From positions 5,641,378 to 5,705,377 of the forward strand of contig NC_077235.1 of NCBI RefSeq assembly GCF_027887165.1: DNA of 64,000 nt, in the 5' to 3' direction. Position 1 is the stretch's first letter, and each line of letters starts with the position of its first letter. Position numbers and translations under genes: made by a program. A model generated the notes under the pieces. The model saw nothing but the letters and a program-made list of their open reading frames with translations, did not search any database and was not told the DNA's origin. This DNA is from Monodelphis domestica (Eukaryota > Chordata > Mammalia > Didelphimorphia > Didelphidae). Shown piece after piece: positions 31,215 through 41,349 of this stretch.

Positions 31215-31800
31215 GTAGGATCATTATGGGGAAATTGGGTAGAGCTTTCCATGCTCCCAAGCTATTCTCTGCAGCCAAAGCCTATTTTTTTCACATCAAT
31301 AGTCTCCAGGCAATGCTAACTGGCTGCAAATCATGGCATACCATGAGCTCTGGAAAAACAAAATTGAAGGTGACCCAAAGGGCAATGGCAAAATCCATGA
31401 TGTGTGTAAGTGGAAGGTAGCGTATTCCCATTGCTCCAGAAAAGGTGTAAACCTAGGACTGCAAATAAGATGGGCTGATGAGGTAGGGAGATACAGGGAT
31501 GACAGATGGATGTCCTTTGCTCTCCAAGCTGAGCAGTGCTTGGGTTTGAATCGAAAGTACTCCAAAGGACTCCCCAAGAAAGCCCAAGGTTGAAATATGT
31601 GTTGGAGAATAAACAGGATCAGGTGGAAATGGGCAGTTTCTGGCTCCCATTTGTCCCAAAGTGTCAGCTCTGTTGTGTGGCATAGCTGGCCAGGGACCTC
31701 GGCTTCCTACACTGTACAGCATGCTGGGTGCCCATCTGCTAGTCAACGTGTCCCAAGAGGAGGAAGATGCAGGGTCAACCTTCTCTTTCACAGCCTCACT
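31215..31800 (+). mobile_element. RTE-clade LINE fragment (C-terminal end)
   Basis: Plus-strand translations match the RTE/BovB C-terminus: 'KLKVTQRAMAKSMM', followed in another frame by a match to '.K.RWA..V.R..D.RW'. In intact RTE these read 'QRAMERRML' and 'RWAGHVAR'. Frames shift along the copy, so it is a decayed LINE, older than the L1 copies. The right end is imprecise. Confidence 0.65.
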
Positions 31801-32174
31801 GGAGAACAAGAGTCCTTAAGGGCAGCATTAGCTTGTTAGGATCACTTGTGGCATTGGCATCGGTCAGCCTCCATGTGCTGAACTGGGTGCCCCCAACCCC
31901 GCAGCCATAGTGGGTATGAAATGTGAAATAATCCTGCTTCCAAACTGGCTAGCACTTAATCTCCTTCCAAGCCTGAGCGTCTCTGAAGTGGACGCAGAGG
32001 CTTAGGCCAGTGGTACATGGGAGCTTTATCTCAAGGATAGTAGGGGCAGGAGCCACAAGAAGCTGGTCCTTGAAAAACAGAAACAACAAGGGAAAAGCCC
32101 AGCCTAAGACATCAGTGTGTGACTGGCATAGGTAGCCAAGGAAGATAGTTTTAGTTGTTATTCTCCATATAGCT
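31801..32174. other. Unassigned DNA
   Basis: Nothing recognised. Confidence 0.3.
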
Positions 32175-32430
32175 TAGCTTGAGTAGAGGCCATGTAACAC
32201 AGTAGACACTGTGCTCTTTCAGGAGCCAGGAAGGCTGGGATTCCAGTTCTTCCTAGTTGTGTGACCCTGTACAAGTCTCTTTACCTCTCCAAGCCTTAGT
32301 TTTCTTCTCTGTAAAATGGGATCAAAAGAGCACCAACCTTACAGAAATTGATGGGAGGCTCAAATGACATAATAGGTCATATGTACAGTGCTTTACAGTC
32401 AGTCCTCAGAGGACTATTGTTCTTAACATA
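32175..32430 (+). repeat. MIR-type SINE, near full length
   Basis: 'gccatgtaacacagtagaca', 'gtgaccctgtacaagtctct', 'tctctgtaaaatgggatcaa', 'tgggaggctcaaatgacata', 'cagtgctttacagtcagtcc'. Confidence 0.75.
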
Positions 32431-33499
32431 ATACTTTAAAACTCAGAGAAAGATCCTTAGTAAGTGAGGCAAGCCTTCTCTGGAGAGTGCATGGAAGGCC
32501 GTGGACAAGAATCATTCTAGGGTGGCATGGGATTTAGGTGCATGCCCCCTCTCTGAGCCAAAGCTTGCCTCTTCCCCTTCCCACCCACTGGCCTTTCTTC
32601 TGATGACATCGGCCCAAGCTTGTAGGGGATGCTCTGTGAGTTCACGTTCAGGTACCTCCATAGGTACCCAGCCCTGTATTTTCTTTGTTTCCCAGGAGCT
32701 CAAAGCCTCAGAGCATGACCACTGGCTCCTTGAGCCACTGCAAGGTTTGGGCAGTAGGTGGGGGAGTAGGGAGGCCTAGGAGCCCTGAAGAAGAGCTGTG
32801 GCCTTGCTGTATGCTCCAGGTGAGATTAGGCCCTCCTGGGGTCCTCTCACCTCAATATGACCATCAATTACATGGCTCTGTACTTGATTAAGACTGATGA
32901 ACCGTTGCAAGAACTGATACGTGGCCTGTGGCTGGCTGAGGGGGCACGTTTGTCTGTGGACATTTTCCTTTATTTACTTAGGCTGCAAAACTTCTCTGTG
33001 GCATGGTTGCTTCAGCCAGGTCAGTGGCATAGTTGTGAGAGGAAGGCATCTTTTTCAATTCTGATGATCGTAGGGGCCAAATCAAGTGAGCAGCGTGTTA
33101 ACCTTGAACACATTGAGGGCTCTATCTGTACTGCTTAAGTGGAATGGCTTTTTGGACCTTGTTTTTCCCAGCTGTGCCAGCAGGGGACTATTTACTGGGT
33201 CTGATCTGCCAGGGCAAGTTTTCTTCTGTGATCTGGGGACCCTGGACTGGCCTTGAGGCCTGTTGATGTCCTCTCATTATTCGGGACTTGGGGTCCTTCC
33301 TCCTGCAAATGCTGGTTGGTTAGCCAAATGTCTGTCTTACTTTGAACTGTACCAGAATGTCACAAAAGAGGGAAAGAAGCTCTTTACGTACTACAAAATG
33401 GCTCTCTGAGAACAAAGGGTGGAGACTTGCTCCAGAGACTTCTGCCTTGCTCTGCCTAAGAGTGAGGCTGTGTTTCAGAGAGATAATGCTAGCGACAGT
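32431..33499. other. About 1 kb of mostly unique DNA
   Basis: No repeat or exon recognised. The 93-codon frame at 32857-33138 has no domain or splice context. Confidence 0.35.
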
Positions 33500-33512
33500 G
33501 CAGGAAGTTTTT
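33500..33512. repeat. L1 target-site duplication, left copy
   Basis: 'gcaggaagttttt' is repeated exactly at 34980-34992 on the other side of the L1. The T run of the L1 poly(A) overlaps its end. Confidence 0.85.
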
Positions 33513-34979
33513 TTTTTAATTTTATAATATTTTATTTGATCATTTCCAAGCATTATTCATTAAAGACAAAGATCATTTTCTTTTCCTCCCCCCTCCCCCC
33601 ATAGCCAACGCGTGATTCCACTGGGTATCACATGTGTTCTTGATTTGAACCCATTGCCATGTTGTTAATATTTGCATTAGAGTGTTCATTTAGAGTCTCT
33701 CCTCTGTCACATCCCTTCAACCGCTGTAGTCAGGCAGTTGCCTTTCCTCGGTGTTTCTACTCCAACAGTTTGTCCTCTGCTTGTGGATAGTGTTTTTTCT
33801 CCTAGATCCCTGCAGATTGTTCAGGGACATTACACCGCCACTAATGAAGAAGTCCATTACGTTCGATTATACCACAGTGTGTTTGTCTCTGTGTACAATG
33901 TTCTCCTGGTTCTGCTCCTCTCGCTCTGCATCACTTCCTGGAGGTTGTTCCAGTCTTCATGGAATTCCTCCACTTTATTATTCTTTTTGCACAATAGTAT
34001 TCCAGCACCAACAGATACCACAATTTGCTCAGCCATTCCCCAATTGATGGGCATCCCCTTGTTTTCCAGTTTTTGCCACCACAAAGAGCTCAGCTATGAA
34101 TATTCTTGTACAAGTCTTTTTGTCCATTATCTCTTTGGGGTACAAACCCAGCAGTGCTATGGCTGGATCAAAGGGTAGACATTCTTTTGTCGCCCTTTGG
34201 GCATAGTTCCAAATTGCCATCCAGAATGGCTGGATCAGTTCACAGCTCCACCAGCAATGAATTAGTGTCCCCACTTTGCCACATCCCCTCCAGCATTCAT
34301 TACTTTCCTTTGCTGTTATGTTAGCCAATCTGCTAGGTGTGAGGTGATACCTCAGAGTTGTTTTGATTTCCATCTCTCTGATTATAAGAGATTTAGAACA
34401 CTTCTTCATGTGCTTATTAATAGTTTTGATTTCTTTATCTGAGAACTGCCTGTCCATGTCCCTTGCCCATTTTTGGATTTTTGTACAATAGATTTAGCTC
34501 TTTATAAATTTGAGTAATTAAACCTCTGTCAGAGGTTTTTATGAAGATTGTTTCCCAATTTGTTGCTTCCCTTCTCAATTTGGTTACATTGGTTTTGTTT
34601 GTACAAAAACTTTTTAATTTGATGTAGTCGAAATTATTTATTTTACATTTTGTGATTCTTTCTATGTCTTGCTTGGTTTTAAAGCCTTTCCCCTCCCAAA
34701 GGTCTGACATGTATACTGTTCTGTGTTTACCCAATTTACTTATGGTTTCCTTCTTTATGTTTAAGTCATTCACCCATTTTGAATTTATCTTGGTGTAGGG
34801 TGTGAGGTGTTGATCTATTCCTAGTCTCTCCCACACTGTCTTCCAGGTTTCCCAGCAGTTTTTATCGAATAGTGGGTTTTGGTCCCAAAAGCTGGGATCT
34901 TTGGGCTTATCATCAACTGTCTTACTGAGGTCACTTACCCCCAGTCTATTCCACTGATTCTCCTTTCTGTCTCTTAGCC
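33513..34979 (-). mobile_element. 5'-truncated L1 LINE, clean insertion
   Basis: About 1.47 kb of L1 on the minus strand. It starts on the left with a T run (the poly(A) tail), then a 3' UTR. Two conceptual ORF2 pieces follow: the C-terminal part at 34029-34457, with L1 hallmarks '[11 protein letters not shown]' and '[19 protein letters not shown]', and the part upstream of it at 34435-34836 ('MWERLGIDQHLTPYTKINSK'). The two reading frames differ, so the copy carries at least one frame break. Target-site duplications on both sides mark it as the best-preserved and probably youngest LINE insertion here. It is 5'-truncated and cannot move. Confidence 0.95.
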
Positions 34980-34992
34980 GCAGGAAGTTTTT
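34980..34992. repeat. L1 target-site duplication, right copy
   Basis: Exact copy of 33500-33512. Confidence 0.85.
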
Positions 34993-35021
34993 AATAGCCT
35001 CCTGGAGTCTTTACAACACTC

Positions 35022-35195
35022 ACACTGGGCAGCTAGATGCTTCAGTGGACCAGAGGTCCGAGGCGGAGTCAAGAAGACTTGAATTTGAATCTGGGGCCCT
35101 TGACATTGGGTGAGTGACTTTCCTAGGCTTGGCCAATGGGCATGCCGGCAGCTACCTGCCAGGATTGTTGTCAGGATAAAATGAGCTAATTTGGG
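35022..35195 (+). repeat. MIR-type SINE fragment
   Basis: 'gggcagctagatgcttcagt', 'aagaagacttgaatttgaat', 'tgggtgagtgactttcctag', 'ttgttgtcaggataaaatga'. Confidence 0.7.
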
Positions 35196-35410
35196 AACAC
35201 CGGACTTTAGCAACAGTTCAAACGTAATCTCCTTGTTGCTACCTGTCCTTCTTATCCTCATTACTAAGTCACTAATTAGTATTTGCACCGGCAGAGAGTT
35301 AAAGCCTAACTCATTAAGCAGCCACCCTTCGCAAATCTCTGGCCTCCTGGATAAACCCAGTTCCGGCCTTCCGGAACTAGCATCCACTAACACCAGCTGA
35401 GCCTTCGCCC
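35196..35410. promoter_or_regulatory. Candidate conserved element
   Basis: Repeat-free: 'actaagtcactaattagtat', 'ttaaagcctaactcattaag'. A CTAATTAG palindrome (homeodomain dimer site) lies at about 35271-35278. Inference. Confidence 0.35.
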
Positions 35411-35554
35411 TTTTCTGGGAATTCAGGGTAATTGTCATGATTGGCACTTGATCCCCTGGGCCTCTGCCTCCATGGCAATCAGGTCCTTGTGTGGGGGAGT
35501 GGTTCCTCCTGTTCCCTTCCTTCAGTGAGACCCCTACTAATAAATACTAGAGTG

Positions 35555-35808
35555 CCAATAGCTGGCATTTATAGCGTGCTTCTTTTGCAAAGCAGTTTAC
35601 AAATATCTCCTCTGATCTTTTCAGCGACCAGGAGAGATCAGTGCTGCTATTAGCCCTAGTTTACAGTTGAAGAAACCGAGGCCGACCAAGGTTCAGTGAA
35701 TTTCCCCGGGGCCACACAGCCAGGAAGTAGCAAGTGTCTAGGACTGGATTTGAACTGAAGTCTTCTTCCTGAGACCAAGTCCAGCACTATCTCCACTGCA
35801 CATCTCTT
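35555..35808 (-). repeat. MIR-type SINE, near full length
   Basis: 'ggcatttatagcgtgcttct', 'gcagtttacaaatatctcct', 'gtttacagttgaagaaaccg', 'ggccacacagccaggaagta', 'cagcactatctccactgcac'. Confidence 0.75.
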
Positions 35809-35819
35809 TTCTCTGTGAA

Positions 35820-36000
35820 ACAGCATTTCATAACAGAGAGTGTTGCCCTTGGAACTTCTGCCTCTGATATGTTGTGCAGGTCACGTCTCGCCAAGCCTCA
35901 CTTTCCTCATCTGTAAGCCTCACTTTCCTCGTCTGTAAAATGGGTGCAGTACTCCTGTAAGCATATACCTGGCTGAAATGTTTTGAAGCTCAGCTAATGT
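35820..36000 (+). repeat. MIR-type SINE with internal 22-bp tandem copy
   Basis: The core element 'cctcactttcctcatctgta' is repeated directly as 'cctcactttcctcgtctgta' (units at 35895-35916 and 35917-35938). This is probably a slippage or tandem duplication after insertion. Confidence 0.65.
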
Positions 36001-36831
36001 CTGGAGAGGACTTTTCAGACTTCAAAGGACAACCTCATGGTCATGGGTTATTCAGCTCTGCTTTGTGCCAGGGCTTCTTTTTCTCTGCTAGCTTCTTGTG
36101 CCTCTGGCTCCTTCTGCTGTCCAAGTCCTCTGTAGTTTGCTGCTCCCTTCCTGCACCCCTTTTCTGCTCTCCAGGCTTCCTTCCTTCCTCTCTTCTCCTG
36201 GCAGCAGGGACCGGGTGCCTTTGAACTCTGTAGACAATGAGGCTCCCCGTTTCTCTGTCTTCAGAGAGAACTGACTGTTCAAATAACATGCCCCCTGCCC
36301 TTCGGGGGCTCTGTGGCTAGATCTTTGGCCATCGTGTAGATGTGAATGACTTGGATGTTTGGAAATGGAAACCCCGTGCCAAGTTACTGCAGAGGTAAAT
36401 GCCACAGCAGTCACCATAGAGTTGGACTCTGAACAGCTCAAAAGCTTTGGGCAGCCAGGGCAGGCAGCACCCCGAATGCCCGCTGGAAAGGGCACAAAAA
36501 GTGACACGCAAATTCTTGGAGCTGGAGAGATACCCAGGGGCACCCTTGGACTGCAGGATACTCTGAAGTTGTTTCTGGAACAGGGAGCAGAAGAGGTCCT
36601 GGGCTAACTAGAATTACACCCAATTGGGGCATGGTCATTCTCTGCTCCCTTCCTCTTTGATGGCATTCTTTTTACTGAAGAGGCGTTGGTCTCAGTTATT
36701 TCTCCCTGCTGAAAAGATACAAGCCTCCTGCTTGGGGCCATGTCCTCTGTTTCCCCTCTGAGGCATCAACCATTGAAGCTATCATTAAACACCAGGAAAG
36801 CTGGTTTGTTCCAAATATATGTTTTGTTAAT
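36001..36831. other. Mostly unique DNA
   Basis: No repeat recognised. The 151-codon minus frame at 36088-36543 has no domain. AT content rises near 36790. Confidence 0.35.
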
Positions 36832-36852
36832 TAATCCAATTAAATTGGATTA
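36832..36852. promoter_or_regulatory. Perfect 10-bp palindrome of TAATCC sites
   Basis: Arms 'taatccaatt' and 'aattggatta' separated by one base. TAATCC/GGATTA is the core bound by K50-type homeodomains such as OTX, PITX, CRX and GSC. A second TTAATTAA-like core sits just left. This is a sequence fact; binding is inferred. Confidence 0.5.
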
Positions 36853-36854
36853 TT

Positions 36855-36975
36855 TCTGAAGTACCAGATTTAGAGTCAGAAGACCCAAGTTCCAATTCCA
36901 GCTCTCTGACTTATTGTCTTTTGTTCTTTTTCTTCTCTCTGGACCTCTGGGCCTCATTGAGGAATGGGGAGTGCA
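36855..36975 (+). repeat. MIR-type SINE fragment
   Basis: 'ccagatttagagtcagaaga', 'cccaagttccaattccagct', 'ctctgacttattgtct'. Head and part of the core. Confidence 0.55.
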
Positions 36976-37269
36976 GAAGACTCACAAGCTTGAGTCTTTC
37001 TCGAAGTCAGTGACTTTAATACTCATATATTTTTTTCTGGGAGAGAGCTGAGGAATCTGGGCATGTGATTTCACTGGGGAGATTCCTAGTATGGAATCGC
37101 TCTTTGCTCCTACAGACTGGCAGCTCATCTGGAACCTCTAGTCTTAGTTACTTGGGCCACCGGGAAGTGAAGTGACTTGGCCATTCATCAAAGGTAGGCT
37201 GTGGGCCCAGGCTTCCTGCCACTGTTTCCTACCCGGAGTTGCTTCTTAGTAGTCAGATGGTGCTTTTGC
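36976..37269. other. Unassigned DNA
   Basis: Nothing recognised. Confidence 0.3.
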
Positions 37270-37495
37270 AATAACAATAACGTTCAGTTGTTCGTTTCAG
37301 TCCTGGCCAAGTCTTCGTGACCCCCTTCTGGGAGTTTTCCATTTAAGAAATAAGGAAACTGAAGCAAACAGGGTGCAGTGACCTGCCCAGGGTCACATAG
37401 CTAGTAAGTATCTGAGGGCAGATATGAATTTGGGAATGTGAATCTTCTCACTCCAGGGCTGAATCTCTACCCACTGTACCACCTAGCTGCCTCCA
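37270..37495 (-). repeat. MAR1 SINE, near full length
   Basis: Minus strand: 'gttcagttgttcgtttcagt', 'cttcgtgacccccttctggg', 'gcccagggtcacatagctag', 'cccactgtaccacctagctg'. A short internal deletion near the MAR1 end. Confidence 0.85.
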
Positions 37496-37644
37496 ACAAA
37501 ACAAACAACTGAAACCAAAACCCAATCACTAAACGTAAGAAATTTGCCATAAGAGAGCTGGATTCCAGCTGTGGTTTTGCTGTGTTGCTGTGGGATGTCT
37601 TTGAGCCAATCTCTTCCCCTTTTGGGGAGTCGATTGTCTTTGTA

Positions 37645-37646
<2 letters not shown>

Positions 37647-37696
<50 letters not shown>

Positions 37697-37709
37697 GTGT
37701 GTGTGTGTT
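37647..37709. repeat. (TG)n microsatellite
   Basis: About 60 bp of TG with two TA interruptions. Both strands yield meaningless His/Thr or Cys/Val frames. Confidence 0.95.
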
Positions 37710-37724
37710 GGAGGTGGCTGAATT

Positions 37725-37880
37725 AGATCAGAGATTCTTAACCTGGGCCCCATGAACCGAACCAACTTGCAGTGTTTTGGTAATGGTGCTGGAGGTGGGG
37801 ATTTTCTTTTGCAACCTCGTCTACTTTATTTTGTGCATCTAAAAATCTCGCTGTGAGGAATCCATCAGCTTCTTCCTGAG
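37725..37880 (+). repeat. Possible hAT-type DNA transposon remnant
   Basis: 'agagattcttaacctgggcc', 'ccatgaaccgaac', 'tttattttgtgcatctaaaa', 'gtgaggaatccatcag'. It resembles the end and body of a short hAT-like repeat found in mammals. A second piece of the same family appears at about 54905-54985. Confidence 0.4.
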
Positions 37881-38994
37881 CTTGTTGTACGGAATCACCC
37901 AGATTTGATCAGCTCTGAGCTCTCTGACTGTTTATGGCCTTTGCTGCCTTTCTTTGAATGGCCCCCATAGGCGTTCCTCTTATTCTGGGTCCTGTGTGGG
38001 ACTAGGCCAGCATCCTGCATTCTGCATCCAGGGACAATTAGTATTTGCCACAAATCCCAGTGGTCAAGCTGGCTCAGGTGGAGGTGGGGCTGGGTTGACA
38101 GCTTGATTGTTATTGCTCAGAATCTCATTTTGGGAAACAAATGCTGCCGTTTTGGTTCCTTTTTTCCAAGGCTGGGTGTGTGTCCTATTCCTCTAAGTAC
38201 CAGAGAATCATCCCCTGGATCTGGCCCAGCCCTCCATTGCCAACTCATTGCATTCTGAAGTCTGTAGGGCATGGTGAGCAGCCTATCTCTGGCATTCTTG
38301 GTTCTGGTTCCGGTTCTGGTGGACAAACGTTCTGGCTCTTTGCCCCCAACGTGCTCCGAGGTAGGAGGAGTTTCTCTAATGTTTGCCTTAAAATGAAATC
38401 ATTTCGCCACATGCTTGTTTTGCTCCCTAGTGGGTTCTTCTCAGCCCTGGGAGAGGGTCCTCTCGCTGCTGTTCTGCAGTTTCCATTTGGGAAAGAATCA
38501 CGAACGAGTTCAATTTGCTCGTAAATGCGGCCTGAGGCCCAGACACAATCTTGTACAAAGGAAGAGGGTTGTTTTGAGGAGACAGAAATGGAAGTGGAGG
38601 GTGGGGGACACCCGTTGAGTTCTACCTTCATCTGAAAAGCTGCCATTGTTGCCGGCCCCTGGAACTGGTTTACCTGAAGAGCCCCAAAGAAGGTAATAAT
38701 GTTTTCAATAGTGCTCCCCCCCCCCGAAATTGACTTGCTCTCAGAAAGTGGCCATAGTGGCAGCAGCAGCAGGTAGAATCTCCCGGCAATGAAAAAACAA
38801 GGAAGGAAGCACAGAGGTGAGGTTAGGTCCATTGCAGGGGGCGGGCCAGTCTGCTAAAGGTGCAGGGTCGAGGTCTTAAAGTATTGATGCCAGGCTGCGT
38901 TTCCATGTACATTTCAAAACCAAACATGGCTGGTTTCTTTTTTTTAATGAAAAGAAAAAGCCCAATTGATGGGAAAGCTGGCCAACCTCTTTCT
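37881..38994. promoter_or_regulatory. Repeat-poor region, possible conserved blocks
   Basis: No repeat recognised. Blocks at 38380-38540 and 38930-38990 ('aaagcccaattgatggg') could be conserved. The 195-codon minus frame at 38245-38832 has no recognised domain. Confidence 0.3.
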
Positions 38995-39225
38995 TAAGTT
39001 CCAAGTTTGGTCATGGCTGACTCTTGGGGACCCCATTTGGCAAGGATACTGGAGAGGTTTGTCATTTGCTTCTGTGGCTCATTTTACAGATGAGGAAACT
39101 GAGGCAAACAGGGTAAAGTGACTTGCCCAAGGTCCCATAGCTAGTAAGTGTCTGGGGTCATATTCGAATGCAGGAAGACTCCATGCCAAGTGCTGTATCC
39201 AACTATGCCACCTGGCTACCTGATC
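38995..39225 (-). repeat. MAR1 SINE, near full length
   Basis: Minus strand: 'ggtcatggctgactcttggg', 'ttggcaaggatactggagag', 'ttttacagatgaggaaactg', 'gacttgcccaaggtcccata', 'ccaactatgccacctggcta'. Confidence 0.9.
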
Positions 39226-39529
39226 TCTTTCTTACAGGATTCTTAAATGTTTCTACCACCAGATCAGAACTGAGGGCTGGCTGCCTCCTGGGGGCAGTAT
39301 ATTATAATTGCATGCATAGTTACCATGAGGGCCTGGGTTGCCTCTTGCTGGGCAGAGCTTAAAAGATCCAGAGTTATTCAGTAATGACAATCGAGGTGTG
39401 GTCCAGTGATAAAACTACCCAGCATGTCTTAGTTCAATTCCCTTCTAAGATCTGCTGGGCCCAAAGGACCAGTAGAGGACTGGTGGGTCCTGACCTCCTA
39501 TATGTCATTTGGTAAACACTCTTGGATAA
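39226..39529. other. Unassigned DNA
   Basis: Nothing recognised. Confidence 0.3.
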
Positions 39530-39715
39530 GTATAATGGAATGGAAAACACATTGTATTCATAATCTGAGGCTCTGGGTTTGAATCTGTACGCTGGCACTT
39601 ATTTGCTGTGTGTCCTTGGGCAAGTCCTTTCCTCCTTCAGAACCACAGGGTTTGTATCTGGAAAATGAGCAAGTTGGACTAGCTGATCCTTGCAGGCCTC
39701 CCATTGCCTTAGAAA
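39530..39715 (+). repeat. MIR/Ther-type SINE
   Basis: 'tctgggtttgaatctgtacg', 'tgtccttgggcaagtccttt', 'aatgagcaagttggactagc', 'tgatccttgcaggcctccca'. The end resembles the Ther variant. Confidence 0.65.
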
Positions 39716-40489
39716 AACCACATATTAAGGTGAGCTATGTTTTATTGCATTATTTATTTATTACAAATAGTGCATTATTTTATTTATTCATTAGATATCT
39801 AATATGTTTGTTAGCTATCTCTCAATTCCATTATAATCGGAGTCTGGTGTATTGTGTAGTGTTAGGAGCCCCATGTGCCTGGTGCAGTTGACATCTCTGG
39901 GCTACTTCGGCTTGGGGAATATAGTAAATTCCACTTTGGAAGTCATCAGTAGTAGAGATGTTGGTATTTTTGTGCTCAAGCAAACCGCCATTGCCCATGA
40001 CGAATTCAACTAAACCCAGCCTGGGCATGGAGCATCCCTGTACTTTCAATGCAATCTTGAGCTATCTGAGACTGATAGCTGTGACAGGACAGACTTATTC
40101 CCTCCGCCCCACCAACTGGTGACCTCGGGATTGTTTGGAAACAGTAGCTGCTCTCACATTTATTTACCAGAAAACACTCGTCTGGCAGAGCTGCTCAAAC
40201 TTCAGGGCCTCAAGTAGTCTAGAAATGAGCAAAAGGGAAGTAAAGGCAGCCCCAACTGCAGAAAGGAACTCGGAGGCCATCAAGTATAATCCCTCTCATT
40301 TCACAGAAGAGAATGTTGAGCATCAGAGACTTGCCTCTGCAGAGAAGAGACTGAAATCCCTCCAAATATGGCTGCCCAAGCGAGATCCCACTTCCTGGCC
40401 AGAGGGTTTGCATAACCCTAATAATGAGCTTCAGGAACTCACTGCCAAGGAAGTTCTCCTGATGCTTAATGAGTCCTAAATACTTATTT
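39716..40489. other. Mostly unique, with a SINE trace
   Basis: 40250-40345 has a minus-strand Ther-like core ('cctctcatttcacagaagag'). The 114-codon plus frame at 40135-40479 crosses it, so I do not call a gene. 39740-39800 is AT-rich. Confidence 0.35.
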
Positions 40490-40700
40490 CTTTTTTTCAG
40501 TTAAAAAATATTTTTATTTCATGAGCTGTTCCCCAATTATGTTAAAAAGATTTTAACATACATTAAAACATTTTTTGAGTTCCAAATTCTTGCCCTTCCT
40601 CCTGCCCCTCTCCTGCCCCTCAAGAAGGCAAGTGAGCCGAGATCAATTCTATATGTGAGTCTGCAAAACATTGAATGACCTATTTCTTGTAAGAACCTCA
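40490..40700 (-). mobile_element. L1 LINE 3' UTR fragment
   Basis: T-rich start ('tcagttaaaaaatatttttatt' region), then 'ttgcccttcctcctgcccct', 'cctcaagaaggcaagtgagc', 'gatcaattctatatgtgagt'. This is typical antisense of a marsupial L1 3' UTR, severely 5'-truncated. Confidence 0.65.
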
Positions 40701-40849
40701 GTGAGAGGGAATGATTTAGCTGCTTCGTTCTATGGGTCCCAAACTGGAGCCTCCCTCGCTCCCTCTGAACCACCTTCCTCTAATTCCCATTTGGGGCCTT
40801 TATGATTATTCTGTACTGTATGGAATTGGTTTTCAAATTAATTTACTGA

Positions 40850-41110
40850 TCAATCAGTCAACAAGCATCCGTTAGGCATGTATCATATAGCAGTCAATGC
40901 GCTAAGCCCTGAAGATAGGACAATACGTGCCTGGCCCTCTCCAAGCTTACACTGAGGAAGATAGCACATGAGAAAGATGGCATCTGCGAGCGATGACTAA
41001 AACCTCAGAGCACTTCGGTGACCGTTCGAGGTTCCGATTGAGGAGAGAACTATCTAACACCTGCAGCGCACCCTGGATTCTGAGAGTATATTTCTGAGAG
41101 TTCACCAAAA
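40850..41110 (+). repeat. Family X fragment
   Basis: 'tcagtcaacaagcatccgtt', 'tgcgctaagccctgaagata', 'cctctccaagcttacactga'. 5' part of family X. Confidence 0.45.
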
Positions 41111-41349
41111 GGAGAATTAGTATTGAATAGCCAGAGGAACTTGGCTTATGAGGGAAGGAAAGCTCTCGAGAGTCCAATTGCATAGGCCCAAATAGAAATG
41201 ATTGTGACGAGGGGGAAAAGAAGCAGTGGGGCGGCCCAGGGAGCTCATTGACCGCTTCTGATTTTTAAAAGAACATGGAGGGCAGGTGGTGGCAAGGACC
41301 ATTAATAGGGGATGACTATAATAATGAAGTTAGCACCCCATAAGTATAA

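Noticed and set aside
34029-34836. Adjacent minus frames of 142 and 133 codons as a host gene
   Set aside because: Both are L1 ORF2 sequence within a 5'-truncated insertion.
38245-38832. 195-codon minus frame
   Set aside because: No recognisable domain or exon signals, and it is not supported by a neighbouring exon.
40135-40479. 114-codon plus frame with a plausible start
   Set aside because: It runs across a minus-strand SINE core at 40250-40345, so the peptide is partly repeat-derived.
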